40,941 nt of DNA. It comes from Pseudoalteromonas shioyasakiensis (GTDB lineage: Bacteria; Pseudomonadota; Gammaproteobacteria; Enterobacterales; Alteromonadaceae). Made by a program: the position numbers and the translations under genes. The notes beneath the pieces are model-generated. The model saw nothing but the letters and a program-made list of their open reading frames with translations. It was not told the DNA's origin and did no database searches. The first letter of the stretch is position 1, and each line of letters starts with the position of its first letter. The stretch is taken from assembly GCF_022398475.1 (NCBI RefSeq), contig NZ_JAKEVM010000024.1, forward strand, positions 1 to 40,941, written 5' to 3'. This document shows, one piece after another, positions 1 through 8,331 of the stretch.

Positions 1-62
1 ATATAAATATCATAAAAAACAACAGTGTAACGTAGCAAAAATAAAAATGAACGGAGTAGATT

Positions 63-1574
63 TTGCTGGCAACTATTAGCTATTTATCATCACCTAAAAA
101 CATAAAAAGCATGGTTACTCTACTACCATTAATCGCTGCGATACTACTTGAAAGCCATATTCGTTATCTTTCGCTGAGAATTGATTCACCAAGTACTTAT
201 CTAACAGTAAATTTACAGCTGATATTTGAGTGTATCCCTTTCTTAGTCGCTCACTGGATGGCATCTCAGCATTCTTTAAAGCAGGCTTCATTGTGGTGGT
301 TGTCTGGGTTTATTGGTTATCCAATACTCACTTATCTGTTAAGCAACAGCTTGCCAACTTATGATAAATGGCACTACTTACAAGAGCAATGTTGGTTACT
401 TTGCAGTCTAGCAAGTTTACTTTGGCTTTCATCCCAACGTTTTAAGAAAAACCAAAACTCTAAATTAACCAGTTGGATTAGCTCATTGTTTACATTAAAT
501 AAAGTTGTTTTTGTTATATGTTTTGGCTGGGCATTTGTCATGGCTGGCATACTTAATAGCCATGAAGCCCCTCTGCTAAATCAACCATTCGCATTAATAT
601 TTGATACTCAAAAACTACTTACAAACTTTTATCAATTCATTTGGTATTTTTCTCAGCTTTTGGTCTACGCAGTTATCGTTCACTGCATTTTTTTATTTAA
701 TCGTTACATTTTAATACGTCAACTATTAGCCAGATATGGAGTGCTCATTTTTGTATCTGCATGCTTAATTAGCATGGTTATTTTCACACCATTTCTTGTC
801 GCTATTGTGCTCACATTGCCCGTTAATGACTTACCCTCATATGTTGCCAATCTAACTCCTGGAGGCAACCAAGATATTATCAATAAGTACAATTATCAGT
901 TTATGTTTCTATTTTTAAGTATCTCTACTCCCATTATCTTGGCGTTTGAACGCCAACAGCACCACCATAAATTAGAAGAAGTTGCCAAACAGCAAATAAG
1001 AACTGAACTAAAGTTATTGCAGCAGCAAATTAATCCGCACTTTTTATTTAATACATTAAATAACTTATATGCACTTGCATTAACAAAATCAGAAAAAACA
1101 CCTGAATTGGTATTACAGTTGGCTGACTTACTGAGATACACTGTATATGAAGGGCAAAAACCATTCGTTCCACTCGAAAAAGAGCTAAATTACATTAAAA
1201 ACTTTCTTGAACTGCACAAGATAAGACATGCAAATAATTGTAGATTTAACCTAGTATGGCCTGAAACTAGTCACTCTCTTTCGATAGCACCACTGCTTCT
1301 AATCATTTTAATTGAAAACACCATAAAGTACGGTGTTGAACACGCAAAAGAAAACGCTGAAGTAACGATAAAACTAACATTAAATGATAACGTTTTAACT
1401 TTATTTTGCGAAAATAGCATTCCTCACAAAAGTGATAACGCTGATTCAGGTATGGGGCTAAACAATTTAAAGCGGCGCTTAGAGCTACTTTATCGAGAAA
1501 GACATGCTTTAGTGGTGCGCAATCACAATGGACTTTGGCAAACCGCCCTCTCTTTGGAATTATCAAATGATTAA
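63..1574 (+). CDS. LytS/YehU-type sensor histidine kinase
   Basis: Membrane sensor kinase that probably phosphorylates the response regulator encoded immediately downstream. The N-terminal 300 residues hold several hydrophobic segments with no recognisable extracellular domain. The cytoplasmic part carries the His_kinase (LytS-like) signature QQQINPHFLFNTLNNL, with the likely phospho-acceptor His at about residue 326. An ATPase N-box (IENTIKYG) follows near residue 418 and a glycine box (SGMGLNNLKRRL) near 463. The start is TTG at 63: it has a well-placed GGAG at 53-56, whereas the first in-frame ATG at 111 has none. The gene overlaps the next by 8 bases, so the pair is translationally coupled. 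The signal sensed cannot be read from the sequence. Family assignment is firm. Confidence 0.92.
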   Translation: MLATISYLSSPKNIKSMVTLLPLIAAILLESHIRYLSLRIDSPSTYLTVNLQLIFECIPFLVAHWMASQHSLKQASLWWLSGFIGYPILTYLLSNSLPTYDKWHYLQEQCWLLCSLASLLWLSSQRFKKNQNSKLTSWISSLFTLNKVVFVICFGWAFVMAGILNSHEAPLLNQPFALIFDTQKLLTNFYQFIWYFSQLLVYAVIVHCIFLFNRYILIRQLLARYGVLIFVSACLISMVIFTPFLVAIVLTLPVNDLPSYVANLTPGGNQDIINKYNYQFMFLFLSISTPIILAFERQQHHHKLEEVAKQQIRTELKLLQQQINPHFLFNTLNNLYALALTKSEKTPELVLQLADLLRYTVYEGQKPFVPLEKELNYIKNFLELHKIRHANNCRFNLVWPETSHSLSIAPLLLIILIENTIKYGVEHAKENAEVTIKLTLNDNVLTLFCENSIPHKSDNADSGMGLNNLKRRLELLYRERHALVVRNHNGLWQTALSLELSND

Positions 1575-2235
1575 AGCAATTGTTGTTGATGATGAACCAC
1601 TTGCTCATCAAGTAATTCTTCATCATTTAGGGTCTCATTCAGATATCAAAGTAGTTTCTCAGCATTTCAGCGCTAAAGATGCTTTGTACCAATTAGCAAA
1701 ATCAACTATTGATGTCGTATTTTTAGATATAAACATGCCAGAATTGTCAGGGTTAGAACTCATTCAAGCACTCGCTAACCCGCCTCAAATTATTATTGTG
1801 AGTGCTTATGAAGAATATGCACTCACAGGCTATGAGCTAAATGTTACTGATTATTTACTCAAACCTGTATCAGCACAACGTTTACAGCAAGCAATAAATA
1901 AAGTGCGTGAGCGGATTTCCCAAACTCCGGAAAGCAAATCAATCACTCTAAAAATAGATCGCGAAAAACGCAAGCTTAGCTTAGATACAATTAAATACAT
2001 TGAAGCATATGGTAATTATGTAAAAGTACACCAAGATGACCACACGATCCTCGCAACAACGACACTAAAGCAGATCTTAGAGCAGCTAATAGGCTCATTC
2101 ACTCAAGTCCATAAATCATACATAGTGAATAACAGCAGAGTCGTAGCTGTTACAAACGAACATGTAGAGTTAGATACTAGTGACAAGATAAAAATTGGTA
2201 AATCATTTAAAGAACACTGCAAAGTTTTACTTTAG
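1567..2235 (+). CDS. LytTR-family response regulator
   Basis: Cytoplasmic transcription regulator of 222 residues. The receiver domain (about 1-120) has the acidic pair D8/D9, phospho-acceptor D54 in FLDINMPE, and the conserved Lys in DYLLKPVS. The C-terminal half (about 130-222) is a LytTR DNA-binding domain, recognisable from IKYIEAYGNYVKVH and the HKSYIVN stretch. I place the start at ATG 1567, giving MIKAIVVDDEP; the same frame is open from an ATG at 1528, but that lies inside the kinase gene and would add a non-homologous leader. Targets are unknown. The stop overlaps the stop of the convergent hydrolase gene by four bases. Confidence 0.92.
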   Translation: MIKAIVVDDEPLAHQVILHHLGSHSDIKVVSQHFSAKDALYQLAKSTIDVVFLDINMPELSGLELIQALANPPQIIIVSAYEEYALTGYELNVTDYLLKPVSAQRLQQAINKVRERISQTPESKSITLKIDREKRKLSLDTIKYIEAYGNYVKVHQDDHTILATTTLKQILEQLIGSFTQVHKSYIVNNSRVVAVTNEHVELDTSDKIKIGKSFKEHCKVLL

Positions 2236-2831
2236 AGAATGCATATCAGATGATCTACAAGTGTCTTATGCTGTGAGCTTGGCCAATGAACGCCTTCTGA
2301 AGGGCATGGCGTTATTAATTCAAAGCAGTTAACAAAACTACAGTCGTTGCTGTCAGCAACATTTTTAAACTCTTCCACTAACTGTTTTGCTTTTAACTCT
2401 GCACCTGCATATATAGATTGATACGCGCCAACCTCATACACCGCCGGCGGGCTTAGTATCATTATTTTGGGTAATTCGCGGTGCAGATAGTAGTTTTTTA
2501 TATCTAAAATGAATATTTCGAGGGCTTTGGCAATATCAGCAACCGACAGTGCAAAACGGCGCTTTAAATCATTCGTGCCGAGCTGAATAACAATCACATC
2601 TAAATGATAAGCCGCTAAGTAGGGCTCTAAGTATTTAATGCCCAGTTTATCGCCACTGAAAGGCGGGTCATTCACCAGTGTACGATTAGGCTGGCCGGCT
2701 TCAATAACTTGGTAGCCGGCACCTAATTTAATCCCAAGTAAACTAGGCCAGCGCTCATCGGCTGCAAAGCGCTTACCATCGACGGGTGAAATACCATAAG
2801 TATTTGAATCACCAAAACATAAGATATTCAT
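2232..2831 (-). CDS. GDSL/SGNH-family hydrolase
   Basis: Predicted serine ester hydrolase of 199 residues, no signal peptide. Block I is FGDSNTYG with the nucleophile Ser near residue 8; block III is QLGTNDLKRRF; the C-terminal catalytic His is in SEGVHWPSSQH, where the usual Asp before GVH is Glu. The start is ATG at 2831, whose A is shared with the TAA of the upstream DsrE-like gene (TAATG), so translation is probably coupled. The frame is open further upstream to 2960, but that part lies in the neighbouring gene and lacks homology to the family. The substrate (acyl ester, thioester or acetylated sugar) cannot be told from sequence. Confidence 0.88.
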   Translation of the reverse strand: MNILCFGDSNTYGISPVDGKRFAADERWPSLLGIKLGAGYQVIEAGQPNRTLVNDPPFSGDKLGIKYLEPYLAAYHLDVIVIQLGTNDLKRRFALSVADIAKALEIFILDIKNYYLHRELPKIMILSPPAVYEVGAYQSIYAGAELKAKQLVEEFKNVADSNDCSFVNCFELITPCPSEGVHWPSSQHKTLVDHLICIL

Positions 2832-3355
2832 TAGAATGGATTCAATGTGTAACCTTGCTGCTGCAACTGTGCATGCGCGGTCATTGCCGATAACGCCATT
2901 TGCACACCAGGAATAAGCTGCTGCTGTTTTACCTTCATGTGCGTTGCAGACTGCCCGCACACATACACAACGGTATTATGTGCCAACAATTGTGAGATCA
3001 ATTGCTGATTTTTATTGTCACTATCAAAGCGCTGTTTATAAAAACTGTTTTCCAGTACATCAACACTTGCGCCACCATGCACAACTAAAGCAAGTTGAAT
3101 GTTCTCAGGCTTCACACCATGGGCTATATGCATATTAATGAACCGTGCTAATGAGTTCATTTTGTTATTCTGCGCCCCTTTTTCTGCCGCATCAGCTACA
3201 TCAAACGCCACTTTGAAAACCGTTTGATCAGAGATTTGTGCATGGTTTGGCACATCATAATAAAAACCAAAACCTTTAATAGCAGGCTCAGCTTGTTCTG
3301 CATGACTAAACGAAGATAATAAGGCTAAAGATAAACCTAACAGTGTTGATTTCAT
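2831..3355 (-). CDS. DsrE/DsrF-like protein with signal peptide
   Basis: A 174-residue protein beginning with a Sec signal peptide (MKSTLLGLSLALLSSFSHA, cleavage likely after Ala19). The mature part has the alpha/beta pattern of the DsrE/F sulfur-relay superfamily: FKVAFDVADAAEK, an IQLALVVHGGAS strand, and a C-terminal VYVCGQSA motif holding a single conserved-type Cys. Exported members of this family are common in proteobacteria and poorly characterised; a role in periplasmic sulfur or thiol chemistry is an inference. AGGAA lies 7 bases before the ATG. It sits 48 bases after the oxidoreductase gene and is fused by TAATG to the hydrolase gene, suggesting one SoxR-responsive operon. Confidence 0.82.
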   Translation of the reverse strand: MKSTLLGLSLALLSSFSHAEQAEPAIKGFGFYYDVPNHAQISDQTVFKVAFDVADAAEKGAQNNKMNSLARFINMHIAHGVKPENIQLALVVHGGASVDVLENSFYKQRFDSDNKNQQLISQLLAHNTVVYVCGQSATHMKVKQQQLIPGVQMALSAMTAHAQLQQQGYTLNPF

Positions 3356-3403
3356 ATAAGTTCCTGTTGATTCTTTACTCTAGCCTACCTTGTTTAAACC
3401 CGT

Positions 3404-3868
3404 TTAACTAGCATCAATATGTTGGTGCCCTTTAAAGGTCATGCCTAAGTAATTAAAGGTGTTTTTAAACATCTCGATAAACGCGTTAGGTGCGTGAGTA
3501 GATCCTGCATTTGAGAGCAATGAAAACTGCTTTTCACGCAATGTTCTCAGTTTTGGCCTGAGTGTTTCATCATCCATGTAATCAGTGATCCGGTCTAAAA
3601 ATGCTTTAAACTGCGGTGTGGTGTTATACCAATACACCGGCGATGCCAGCACCCAGTGTTGATAATTCAACAGCGCTTCAAATACCGCATAAAAGTCATC
3701 ATTTTTATATTGCTTATCGTAGCAATAAGGCGAGATAACATAGTCATCTAGACATACTACATCGCCGCCATATTGGGCTTTATAATCATTAACTTGCAAA
3801 CTCGTATTACCCTTTTTTCGCGCACTTGAATAAATAATTACCGTATTTGTTATTGGTTTTTGTTGCAT
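3404..3868 (-). CDS. Flavodoxin-fold NAD(P)H-dependent oxidoreductase
   Basis: Compact (154-residue) member of the NADPH-dependent FMN reductase/flavodoxin-like family. An FMN-phosphate loop is visible near the start (YSSARKKGNTS), followed by LASPVYWYNTTPQFKAFLDR, which is the flavin-contacting and dimerisation motif of the family. It is shorter than typical members (about 180-200), mainly between the first helix and the second strand. The start is ATG 3868 with AGGAG at 3881-3877; a GTG at 3877 is in frame but overlaps that ribosome site. The gene is divergent from soxR, and its promoter region contains a SoxR box placed for activation, so it probably acts in redox-cycling or quinone stress. 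Confidence 0.85.
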   Translation of the reverse strand: MQQKPITNTVIIYSSARKKGNTSLQVNDYKAQYGGDVVCLDDYVISPYCYDKQYKNDDFYAVFEALLNYQHWVLASPVYWYNTTPQFKAFLDRITDYMDDETLRPKLRTLREKQFSLLSNAGSTHAPNAFIEMFKNTFNYLGMTFKGHQHIDAS

Positions 3869-3897
3869 GACTATCACTCCTTTTTTATGATGTGCGC

Positions 3898-3928
3898 AGC
3901 GTAAAACCTCAAGCTAACTTTAGGTCAA
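3898..3928 (-). promoter_or_regulatory. SoxR-dependent promoter of the oxidoreductase gene
   Basis: On the minus strand a -35 element TTGACC (3928-3923) and a -10-like TACGCT (3903-3898) are separated by exactly 19 bp. That over-long spacer is the hallmark of promoters activated by MerR/SoxR-type DNA distortion. The SoxR box lies within the spacer. The -10 is a poor match to consensus, as expected for an activator-dependent promoter. Confidence 0.78.
3907..3924. promoter_or_regulatory. SoxR box (operator)
   Basis: CCTCAAGCTAACTTTAGG differs at two positions from the E. coli soxS operator CCTCAAGTTAACTTGAGG as I remember it. It lies 21 bases upstream of the soxR ATG and inside the 19-bp spacer of the divergent promoter, so it may both activate the oxidoreductase and autoregulate soxR. 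Confidence 0.88.
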
Positions 3929-3944
3929 CACCTTGGAGCAAATT

Positions 3945-4400
3945 ATGTCAGATAAGAAACTTATTGATGCAAACCTAGCGGTTGGCTTTGTGGCAAAACG
4001 CAGTGGCGTAAAAGTTTCAACTTTGCATTTTTATGAGTCTAAAGGGCTTATTCGCAGCTGGCGTAATAACGGTAACCAGCGCCGCTATAAACCCGATGTA
4101 TTACGCCGAATTGCCGTAATAAAAGCTGCGCAAACCATGGGCATAACTCTTGAAGACATTAAACAAACGTTAAGCACCCTACCAGAGCAACGCACACCCA
4201 CTAAACAAGATTGGGCAGCTCTTTCTAAAGTCTGGCAAACGCAATTAGATGAACGAATTCAATACATGCAGCGTTTGCGCGAGCGCGTTAACGGTTGCAT
4301 TGGCTGCGGCTGTTTATCAATGGCCAAATGCCCTATCTACAACAAAGATGATTATTTAGGTGAAGAGCACAGCGGCGCTGTGCTGTTAGAAAGAGATTAA
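3945..4400 (+). CDS. soxR: Redox-sensitive transcriptional activator SoxR
   Basis: MerR-family activator of 151 residues, close to the usual SoxR length of about 150. The N-terminal helix-turn-helix is clear (VGFVAKRSGVKVSTLHFYESKGLI, then RNNGNQRRY), followed by a dimerisation helix. The C-terminal cluster CIGCGCLSMAKC gives the four cysteines (CX2CXCX5C) that bind the [2Fe-2S] centre sensing redox-cycling agents. The start is ATG 3945 with GGAG at 3935-3938; a TTG at 3933 is in frame but overlaps the ribosome site. There is no soxS in the window, which fits the non-enteric pattern in which SoxR controls oxidoreductase genes directly. Confidence 0.95.
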   Translation: MSDKKLIDANLAVGFVAKRSGVKVSTLHFYESKGLIRSWRNNGNQRRYKPDVLRRIAVIKAAQTMGITLEDIKQTLSTLPEQRTPTKQDWAALSKVWQTQLDERIQYMQRLRERVNGCIGCGCLSMAKCPIYNKDDYLGEEHSGAVLLERD

Positions 4401-4915
4401 AGTTTAGCTTTGCTCAGCTCACACATACCGTAAATAGCAAACGTATGCTCAGGCGCCTCTTCTATCTGAATATCAACTGTTTGTGGGCTTTTTGAGAGCT
4501 CGCAAACAAGATCGCCAAGCAACCCTTTAAGGGTATTACTATTTTCATGAATTGAAATACTTGTATACCAAAGCACAATACCTTCGGGAGTGCCATTTTC
4601 AAGGTAGATATGTTGAATAAGCGAGTCATTATCAAACATATTTGCAGATTTAGCTGTTCTTATTAGCTTTTCATCAAAGCGAAAGCGGCCATTCTCATCT
4701 GTTATCGTCTTATCAATATATTCTTTACCATAAGTAAGCGAACGGGTTACTTTTTGCTTTGCCACCGGCTTACCATTATCTAGTAAAACCCCTTGAACTT
4801 GAGCAGATAACAAAAAAACACTTTTATTGAACAAACCAAACATGCTTGCGAATACCTCAGTTGAAGTAAAAAGAATAATAGCGACAAATGCTAACCTAAC
4901 AAAGCTCACTACCAC
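4397..4915 (-). CDS. Secreted DUF6795-like protein at the end of the immunity array
   Basis: A 172-residue protein with an N-terminal hydrophobic signal sequence (VRLAFVAIILFTSTEVFA). The mature part begins FGLFNKSVFLLSAQVQGVLL and continues DNGKPVAKQKVTRSL and ITDENGRFRFDE, which resembles carboxypeptidase-regulatory/transthyretin-like beta-sandwich repeats. I recognise the family as DUF6795 from memory, with moderate confidence. The start is GTG at 4915 or GTG at 4909, after AGAGG at 4924-4920; it overlaps the stop of the upstream array gene, so it is co-translated with it. It ends in a four-base convergent overlap with soxR. Function is unknown; a periplasmic accessory or immunity role is suggested only by position. 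Confidence 0.7.
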   Translation of the reverse strand: MVVSFVRLAFVAIILFTSTEVFASMFGLFNKSVFLLSAQVQGVLLDNGKPVAKQKVTRSLTYGKEYIDKTITDENGRFRFDEKLIRTAKSANMFDNDSLIQHIYLENGTPEGIVLWYTSISIHENSNTLKGLLGDLVCELSKSPQTVDIQIEEAPEHTFAIYGMCELSKAKL

Positions 4916-6111
4916 ACGGCCTCTCTATTTACTTGGCAATCTACAGGATCTAAATAAGGTTTTAGCTCCTCTGGGAATCCATGTTTTTCTGTTATGTCTT
5001 TATCAACTTTGAAGTAATGCTCTATCGATTGATATAAGTGAGTACCAAGCGGGATAGATGTATCCATAAAGGTCATGGCTGTGGCGTATGCCAGTGAATC
5101 CCATTCACGATTTGAACCGCCTACATAAAAAGTAGGCTTAGTGAAGCGATAATGTTTAGGGTATTTTAACGGCACCATGAGTGACACAAATACACGTGAG
5201 CCACCACGGGCTGAACCGACATTACGCTGATTTGCGCCATAGCAAACAATGTCTTCGTACGGTAAGTAAAACGGTTTTCTAAACAAGGTATGCGGGGTTT
5301 TTACAAGGCCAGTATGGCGATTAAAGTAAAAATTATCTCGGTGCGCTAATATAGCGCGATGTTTCAGCATATAAAAACCGACAATAAACATAGGTGCATA
5401 TATAGCAAATGGCACCCATCGATAGTCGCCCCACACAAAACCAATAACAACCAAATCAACGAAAAAAAACATAACCGCAGCGACCATTAGCAGGAAACTT
5501 AGAGCAGTAAATAAATTTGACCACCCTCCAAACCATGAAATAGCCAACTGCTTACCATCATTCTCTACCCAATGCCCCTCAAGTGTTGAGCCACTATCTG
5601 GGGATTCAAGCTCTGCTGAATATTCATCAGTAAAACGCTTACTTTTAAAGGTACGAGTTTTAAAGCGGCAACCATTGAGTGCTTCTGCTTTTTTTAATCG
5701 CGTTTCATAACTGTCTTTATGTAAATAGTCTCTTGGTAGTTGTTCGTTATAGGTTTGACTATTCTTACGGTATTTAACTTTATTTTCAGCTCTTATATCT
5801 ATTTCTGCCGCTTTCTCTGGATTGTCTCTTGCGAACTTCTCTATTCGCACCACCGCTTTTTCATCTAAGGCCAACTGTTTAATGGTTTTATCTTTTGCTC
5901 TAGCAGGGTCTCGGCCTGGGTTTTCGGCGCACCACTGGTTAATTGCATTAATACGATTTTCTCTTTTAATTTTTTCTCTTTCTTCATGAGTTAAACCGTC
6001 GTTTTGTTCAGCAATATAGCGTTTAAGATCCTCATCACTAATAAGGCTATCTATTAAATCATCCAGATTGCTTGATTTTACTGAGCTTTTATCATCACTA
6101 CTCATTGCCAT
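4909..6111 (-). CDS. DUF6708-like membrane protein, candidate immunity protein (type A, copy 1)
   Basis: 400 residues. A highly charged, probably helical N-terminal half (1-190) is followed by two closely spaced membrane helices (about 200-248) and a C-terminal soluble domain. That domain has FYFNRHTGLV, LPYEDIVCYG and TFMDTSIPLG, which echo motifs in the other array members. The second copy at 8407-9609 matches with only one substitution in residues 250-400 and five in 119-204, yet matches at only 11 of 45 positions in the membrane segment (205-249). It lies 51 bases downstream of the type B gene and overlaps the DUF6795-like gene. I infer an inner-membrane immunity protein against a pore-forming T6SS effector; no biochemical function is directly visible. 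Confidence 0.8.
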   Translation of the reverse strand: MAMSSDDKSSVKSSNLDDLIDSLISDEDLKRYIAEQNDGLTHEEREKIKRENRINAINQWCAENPGRDPARAKDKTIKQLALDEKAVVRIEKFARDNPEKAAEIDIRAENKVKYRKNSQTYNEQLPRDYLHKDSYETRLKKAEALNGCRFKTRTFKSKRFTDEYSAELESPDSGSTLEGHWVENDGKQLAISWFGGWSNLFTALSFLLMVAAVMFFFVDLVVIGFVWGDYRWVPFAIYAPMFIVGFYMLKHRAILAHRDNFYFNRHTGLVKTPHTLFRKPFYLPYEDIVCYGANQRNVGSARGGSRVFVSLMVPLKYPKHYRFTKPTFYVGGSNREWDSLAYATAMTFMDTSIPLGTHLYQSIEHYFKVDKDITEKHGFPEELKPYLDPVDCQVNREAVW

Positions 6112-6162
6112 TGCTCTCTACATTCCTTGTTTTTAACCATTCCACTTTAAACTTCTTAAACC

Positions 6163-7209
6163 TCAAACACCCACTGCTATTTGTCTTAATAAGGTTTTTG
6201 TTAATCGCTTCCAATAAGGCGTTGTATCAGGCTGATTTAAGCTTTCGTCAATTGGCCATTTTTCCCATGGTTTGGTGATTTCTTCGTTTGCCCAGCGTTT
6301 AGGGTTGGTTATTGCGCCATCAAAGTTAAAGCGATAAATATCGTTATCAAGCTTTTCTTCTATCTGCTTCATCTGTTTGTAACTCATTAAACGCCAAAAC
6401 TTTTCTGGGCGGTTATTCTGTTTATCAAAATCGCGTGTTAGTGGGTCTAAATGACGAAACGGCTCAATTTCGGGTGAGTCCACTAATGGTTTGCTTAAAT
6501 CCATAAAACGCACCACGCGCTCCCATGTGTAACGACAGTAGTTTGGGTTCTGCGGATTGTCCTTAACGCGAATTTCACTAAACGCACCTGCATGGTTGCC
6601 GTAATCTTTATGAGCCACATACATCGCATGAGTCACACCATGTCCTTGTGAATGGTTGGCTTTAGCGTAAAACGCTTCTATCTCTGAGAACGGAAAGGTC
6701 GCATGACCATGCTCATTCTTTTGCGCATTATCAACCGACCAGGTAAAACTCACCGTTTGATTTATGCGGTCAAAATACACCTCACGCCGAGGTAAAATGT
6801 AACGTGCTAATATGGGACTGAAGTTGAGGAAGAAAATATTAAAACCCAGAGAAAGGCATACAAAAAATACAGGGAAAGACGCAATGTTCGGTTTGTATAT
6901 CAATTCATAGAACCATGCAATCAAGGCTATAATCATGAAAGTAGTTAGTACTGCCCCCATTAATATCGGCCCCAATATTAACCCTAGCGACCAGTCATTC
7001 CCTTTTTGAAAACCTAAAAAACGAGCTTGATTATACAAACTGTCTGGGGCTACCTCTTTACTATCTTCTTTCTCTAAGAATGTTCTTACAAACATCAATC
7101 CTTTAAGCGAACTATATTCAAACTTCTTAGGTACGATATACTGTTTAAAGTTCTGTGACGCTTCGATTGTTCTTGCATTCATTTTTGCGAATCTATACGA
7201 AATAGACAT
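6163..7209 (-). CDS. DUF6708-like membrane protein, candidate immunity protein (type B, copy 1)
   Basis: 348 residues. A short basic N-terminal region (1-70) leads into two membrane helices (about 77-102 and 110-130), then FLNFSPILARYILP and a soluble domain. That domain carries EVYFDRINQTVSFTW, RFMDLSKPLVDSP and DFDKQNNRPEKFW, motifs shared with the C and D type genes here. AAGGA lies 6 bases before the ATG. The second copy (9661-10704) has five substitutions over residues 126-348, while residues 73-125 are largely different. It is transcribed directly before the type A gene, and the pair recurs as a unit. Immunity function is inferred from position and from membrane topology. Confidence 0.8.
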   Translation of the reverse strand: MSISYRFAKMNARTIEASQNFKQYIVPKKFEYSSLKGLMFVRTFLEKEDSKEVAPDSLYNQARFLGFQKGNDWSLGLILGPILMGAVLTTFMIIALIAWFYELIYKPNIASFPVFFVCLSLGFNIFFLNFSPILARYILPRREVYFDRINQTVSFTWSVDNAQKNEHGHATFPFSEIEAFYAKANHSQGHGVTHAMYVAHKDYGNHAGAFSEIRVKDNPQNPNYCRYTWERVVRFMDLSKPLVDSPEIEPFRHLDPLTRDFDKQNNRPEKFWRLMSYKQMKQIEEKLDNDIYRFNFDGAITNPKRWANEEITKPWEKWPIDESLNQPDTTPYWKRLTKTLLRQIAVGV

Positions 7210-7249
7210 TGATATCCTTATCTTTCAATGTTGCCCTAACAGTCAGTTT

Positions 7250-8314
7250 TTACAAATCAATCATTAAAAATGAGGTGAATTTTTGCCACACTGTTTTGCC
7301 AAATTTAATCTCACTTTCTGGTTTTATATTTTCTGCGTATTTCCAAGGAAACTTAAAGATTTCAGGTGGATTGAGCTTTTTGATTGGTTTACCCATCAGT
7401 AAATTATCTAGTTGCTCGTCATCATTAAACTCTTTTAATTGCTCGTTTTTTGCTTGGCTAATCTTTTTTAAAAAAGATTTATCAACACGATACCAAAAGT
7501 ATTTTGGACGACCGTTCGCTTTATCAAACTCTGCGGTTGTTTTATCAAACTCTCGATAATATTCAAATTGCGGGATATCGGCCAAAGGCTGAGTAACATC
7601 CATAAAATTTTGCAATAGCTCCCAATGTAAAAATGCAGAGCTAATTAAATTAGCACCTGTCCAAGCATAAAAAACGTCTTTTTTGAAATGTAATAGTGTA
7701 AACCCCCTATATGGAAAGCCGCTTTGAGGGTTGTTTTGGACTTTATAGTGAGCGTTAAACTCTTCAAAAGGAAATTTCAAAGAATGGCTTCCACTATTAT
7801 TATCCATCCAAACGAGACCTTTCGTACGCTCAAAGTTAACTCTTGAAGCTTTGACCTTTTTCCTTATTAACTTCCATATCGTTAAATTAAAAAATTTAGA
7901 GAATGCCCACATTAAAAATATATAGCAAAGTGCAAGAGTGCCTTGTTTTTCATTACCTAAAAGATATAAAAATACTGGAATAAAAAAAAGACATAAGAGA
8001 ATAGTTAAGTGAATACAAACCCAAATCAGTAATAATATATCAGACACTTTCCTACCAATTGTTGATAGGCTTAGAATGTTTGGCGTGCAACCAAGGACAT
8101 TTCTATAGTGCTCTGCTTTACCAGATAAATTGTACTTAAACGCAGCGCTTTGATAACTATCATAACAATGCCCAGATACATTACCCCTGGGAAATAGCGC
8201 TTGTTTACTTTGATAGCGACAATACATTGAATCACGTTCACCTGTTGCGATTTCATTTCTAAATTTTGCAGCTTGTTTTCCGCGATAAGCGGTTTCTGCG
8301 TATTCCTCAAGCAT
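7250..8314 (-). CDS. DUF6708-like membrane protein, candidate orphan immunity protein (type C)
   Basis: 354 residues from ATG 8314 (AAGGA 8 bases upstream; a TTG at 8320 is in frame but too close to that site). Same plan as types B and D but divergent in sequence: a long soluble N-terminus, two membrane helices (about 95-145), then RVNFERTKGLVWM, FPFEEFNAHY, NFMDVTQPLADIP and EFDKANGRPKYFW. It lies between the two B-A cassettes and has no near-identical partner. It is probably an immunity gene retained after loss of its toxin module. Family membership is clear from the shared motifs; the toxin it would neutralise is unknown. Confidence 0.75.
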   Translation of the reverse strand: MLEEYAETAYRGKQAAKFRNEIATGERDSMYCRYQSKQALFPRGNVSGHCYDSYQSAAFKYNLSGKAEHYRNVLGCTPNILSLSTIGRKVSDILLLIWVCIHLTILLCLFFIPVFLYLLGNEKQGTLALCYIFLMWAFSKFFNLTIWKLIRKKVKASRVNFERTKGLVWMDNNSGSHSLKFPFEEFNAHYKVQNNPQSGFPYRGFTLLHFKKDVFYAWTGANLISSAFLHWELLQNFMDVTQPLADIPQFEYYREFDKTTAEFDKANGRPKYFWYRVDKSFLKKISQAKNEQLKEFNDDEQLDNLLMGKPIKKLNPPEIFKFPWKYAENIKPESEIKFGKTVWQKFTSFLMIDL

Positions 8315-8331
8315 ATTCAACTTCCTTATTA

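Larger units (their letters stand above)
4909..7221. repeat. B-A cassette, copy 1 of a long direct repeat
   Basis: This segment, holding a type B and a type A gene, is repeated at 8407-10716 in the same orientation, offset 3498 bases at the left end. Similarity starts exactly at the type A stop codon and ends in the ribosome site of the type B gene. Two internal blocks, encoding the membrane hairpins (about 5365-5499 and 6835-6993), are strongly diverged. Confidence 0.88.

Noticed and set aside
1528..1566. Longer start for the response regulator.
   Set aside because: These codons lie within the kinase gene and precede the normal receiver-domain start at 1567.
2832..2960. N-terminal extension of the GDSL hydrolase.
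   Set aside because: It overlaps the DsrE-like gene, and the family's block I begins directly at ATG 2831, which is coupled to the preceding stop.
4397..4400. The convergent stop-codon overlaps (also at 2232-2235) as functional antisense control.
   Set aside because: Four-base overlaps between convergent genes are common in compact genomes and nothing else supports regulation.
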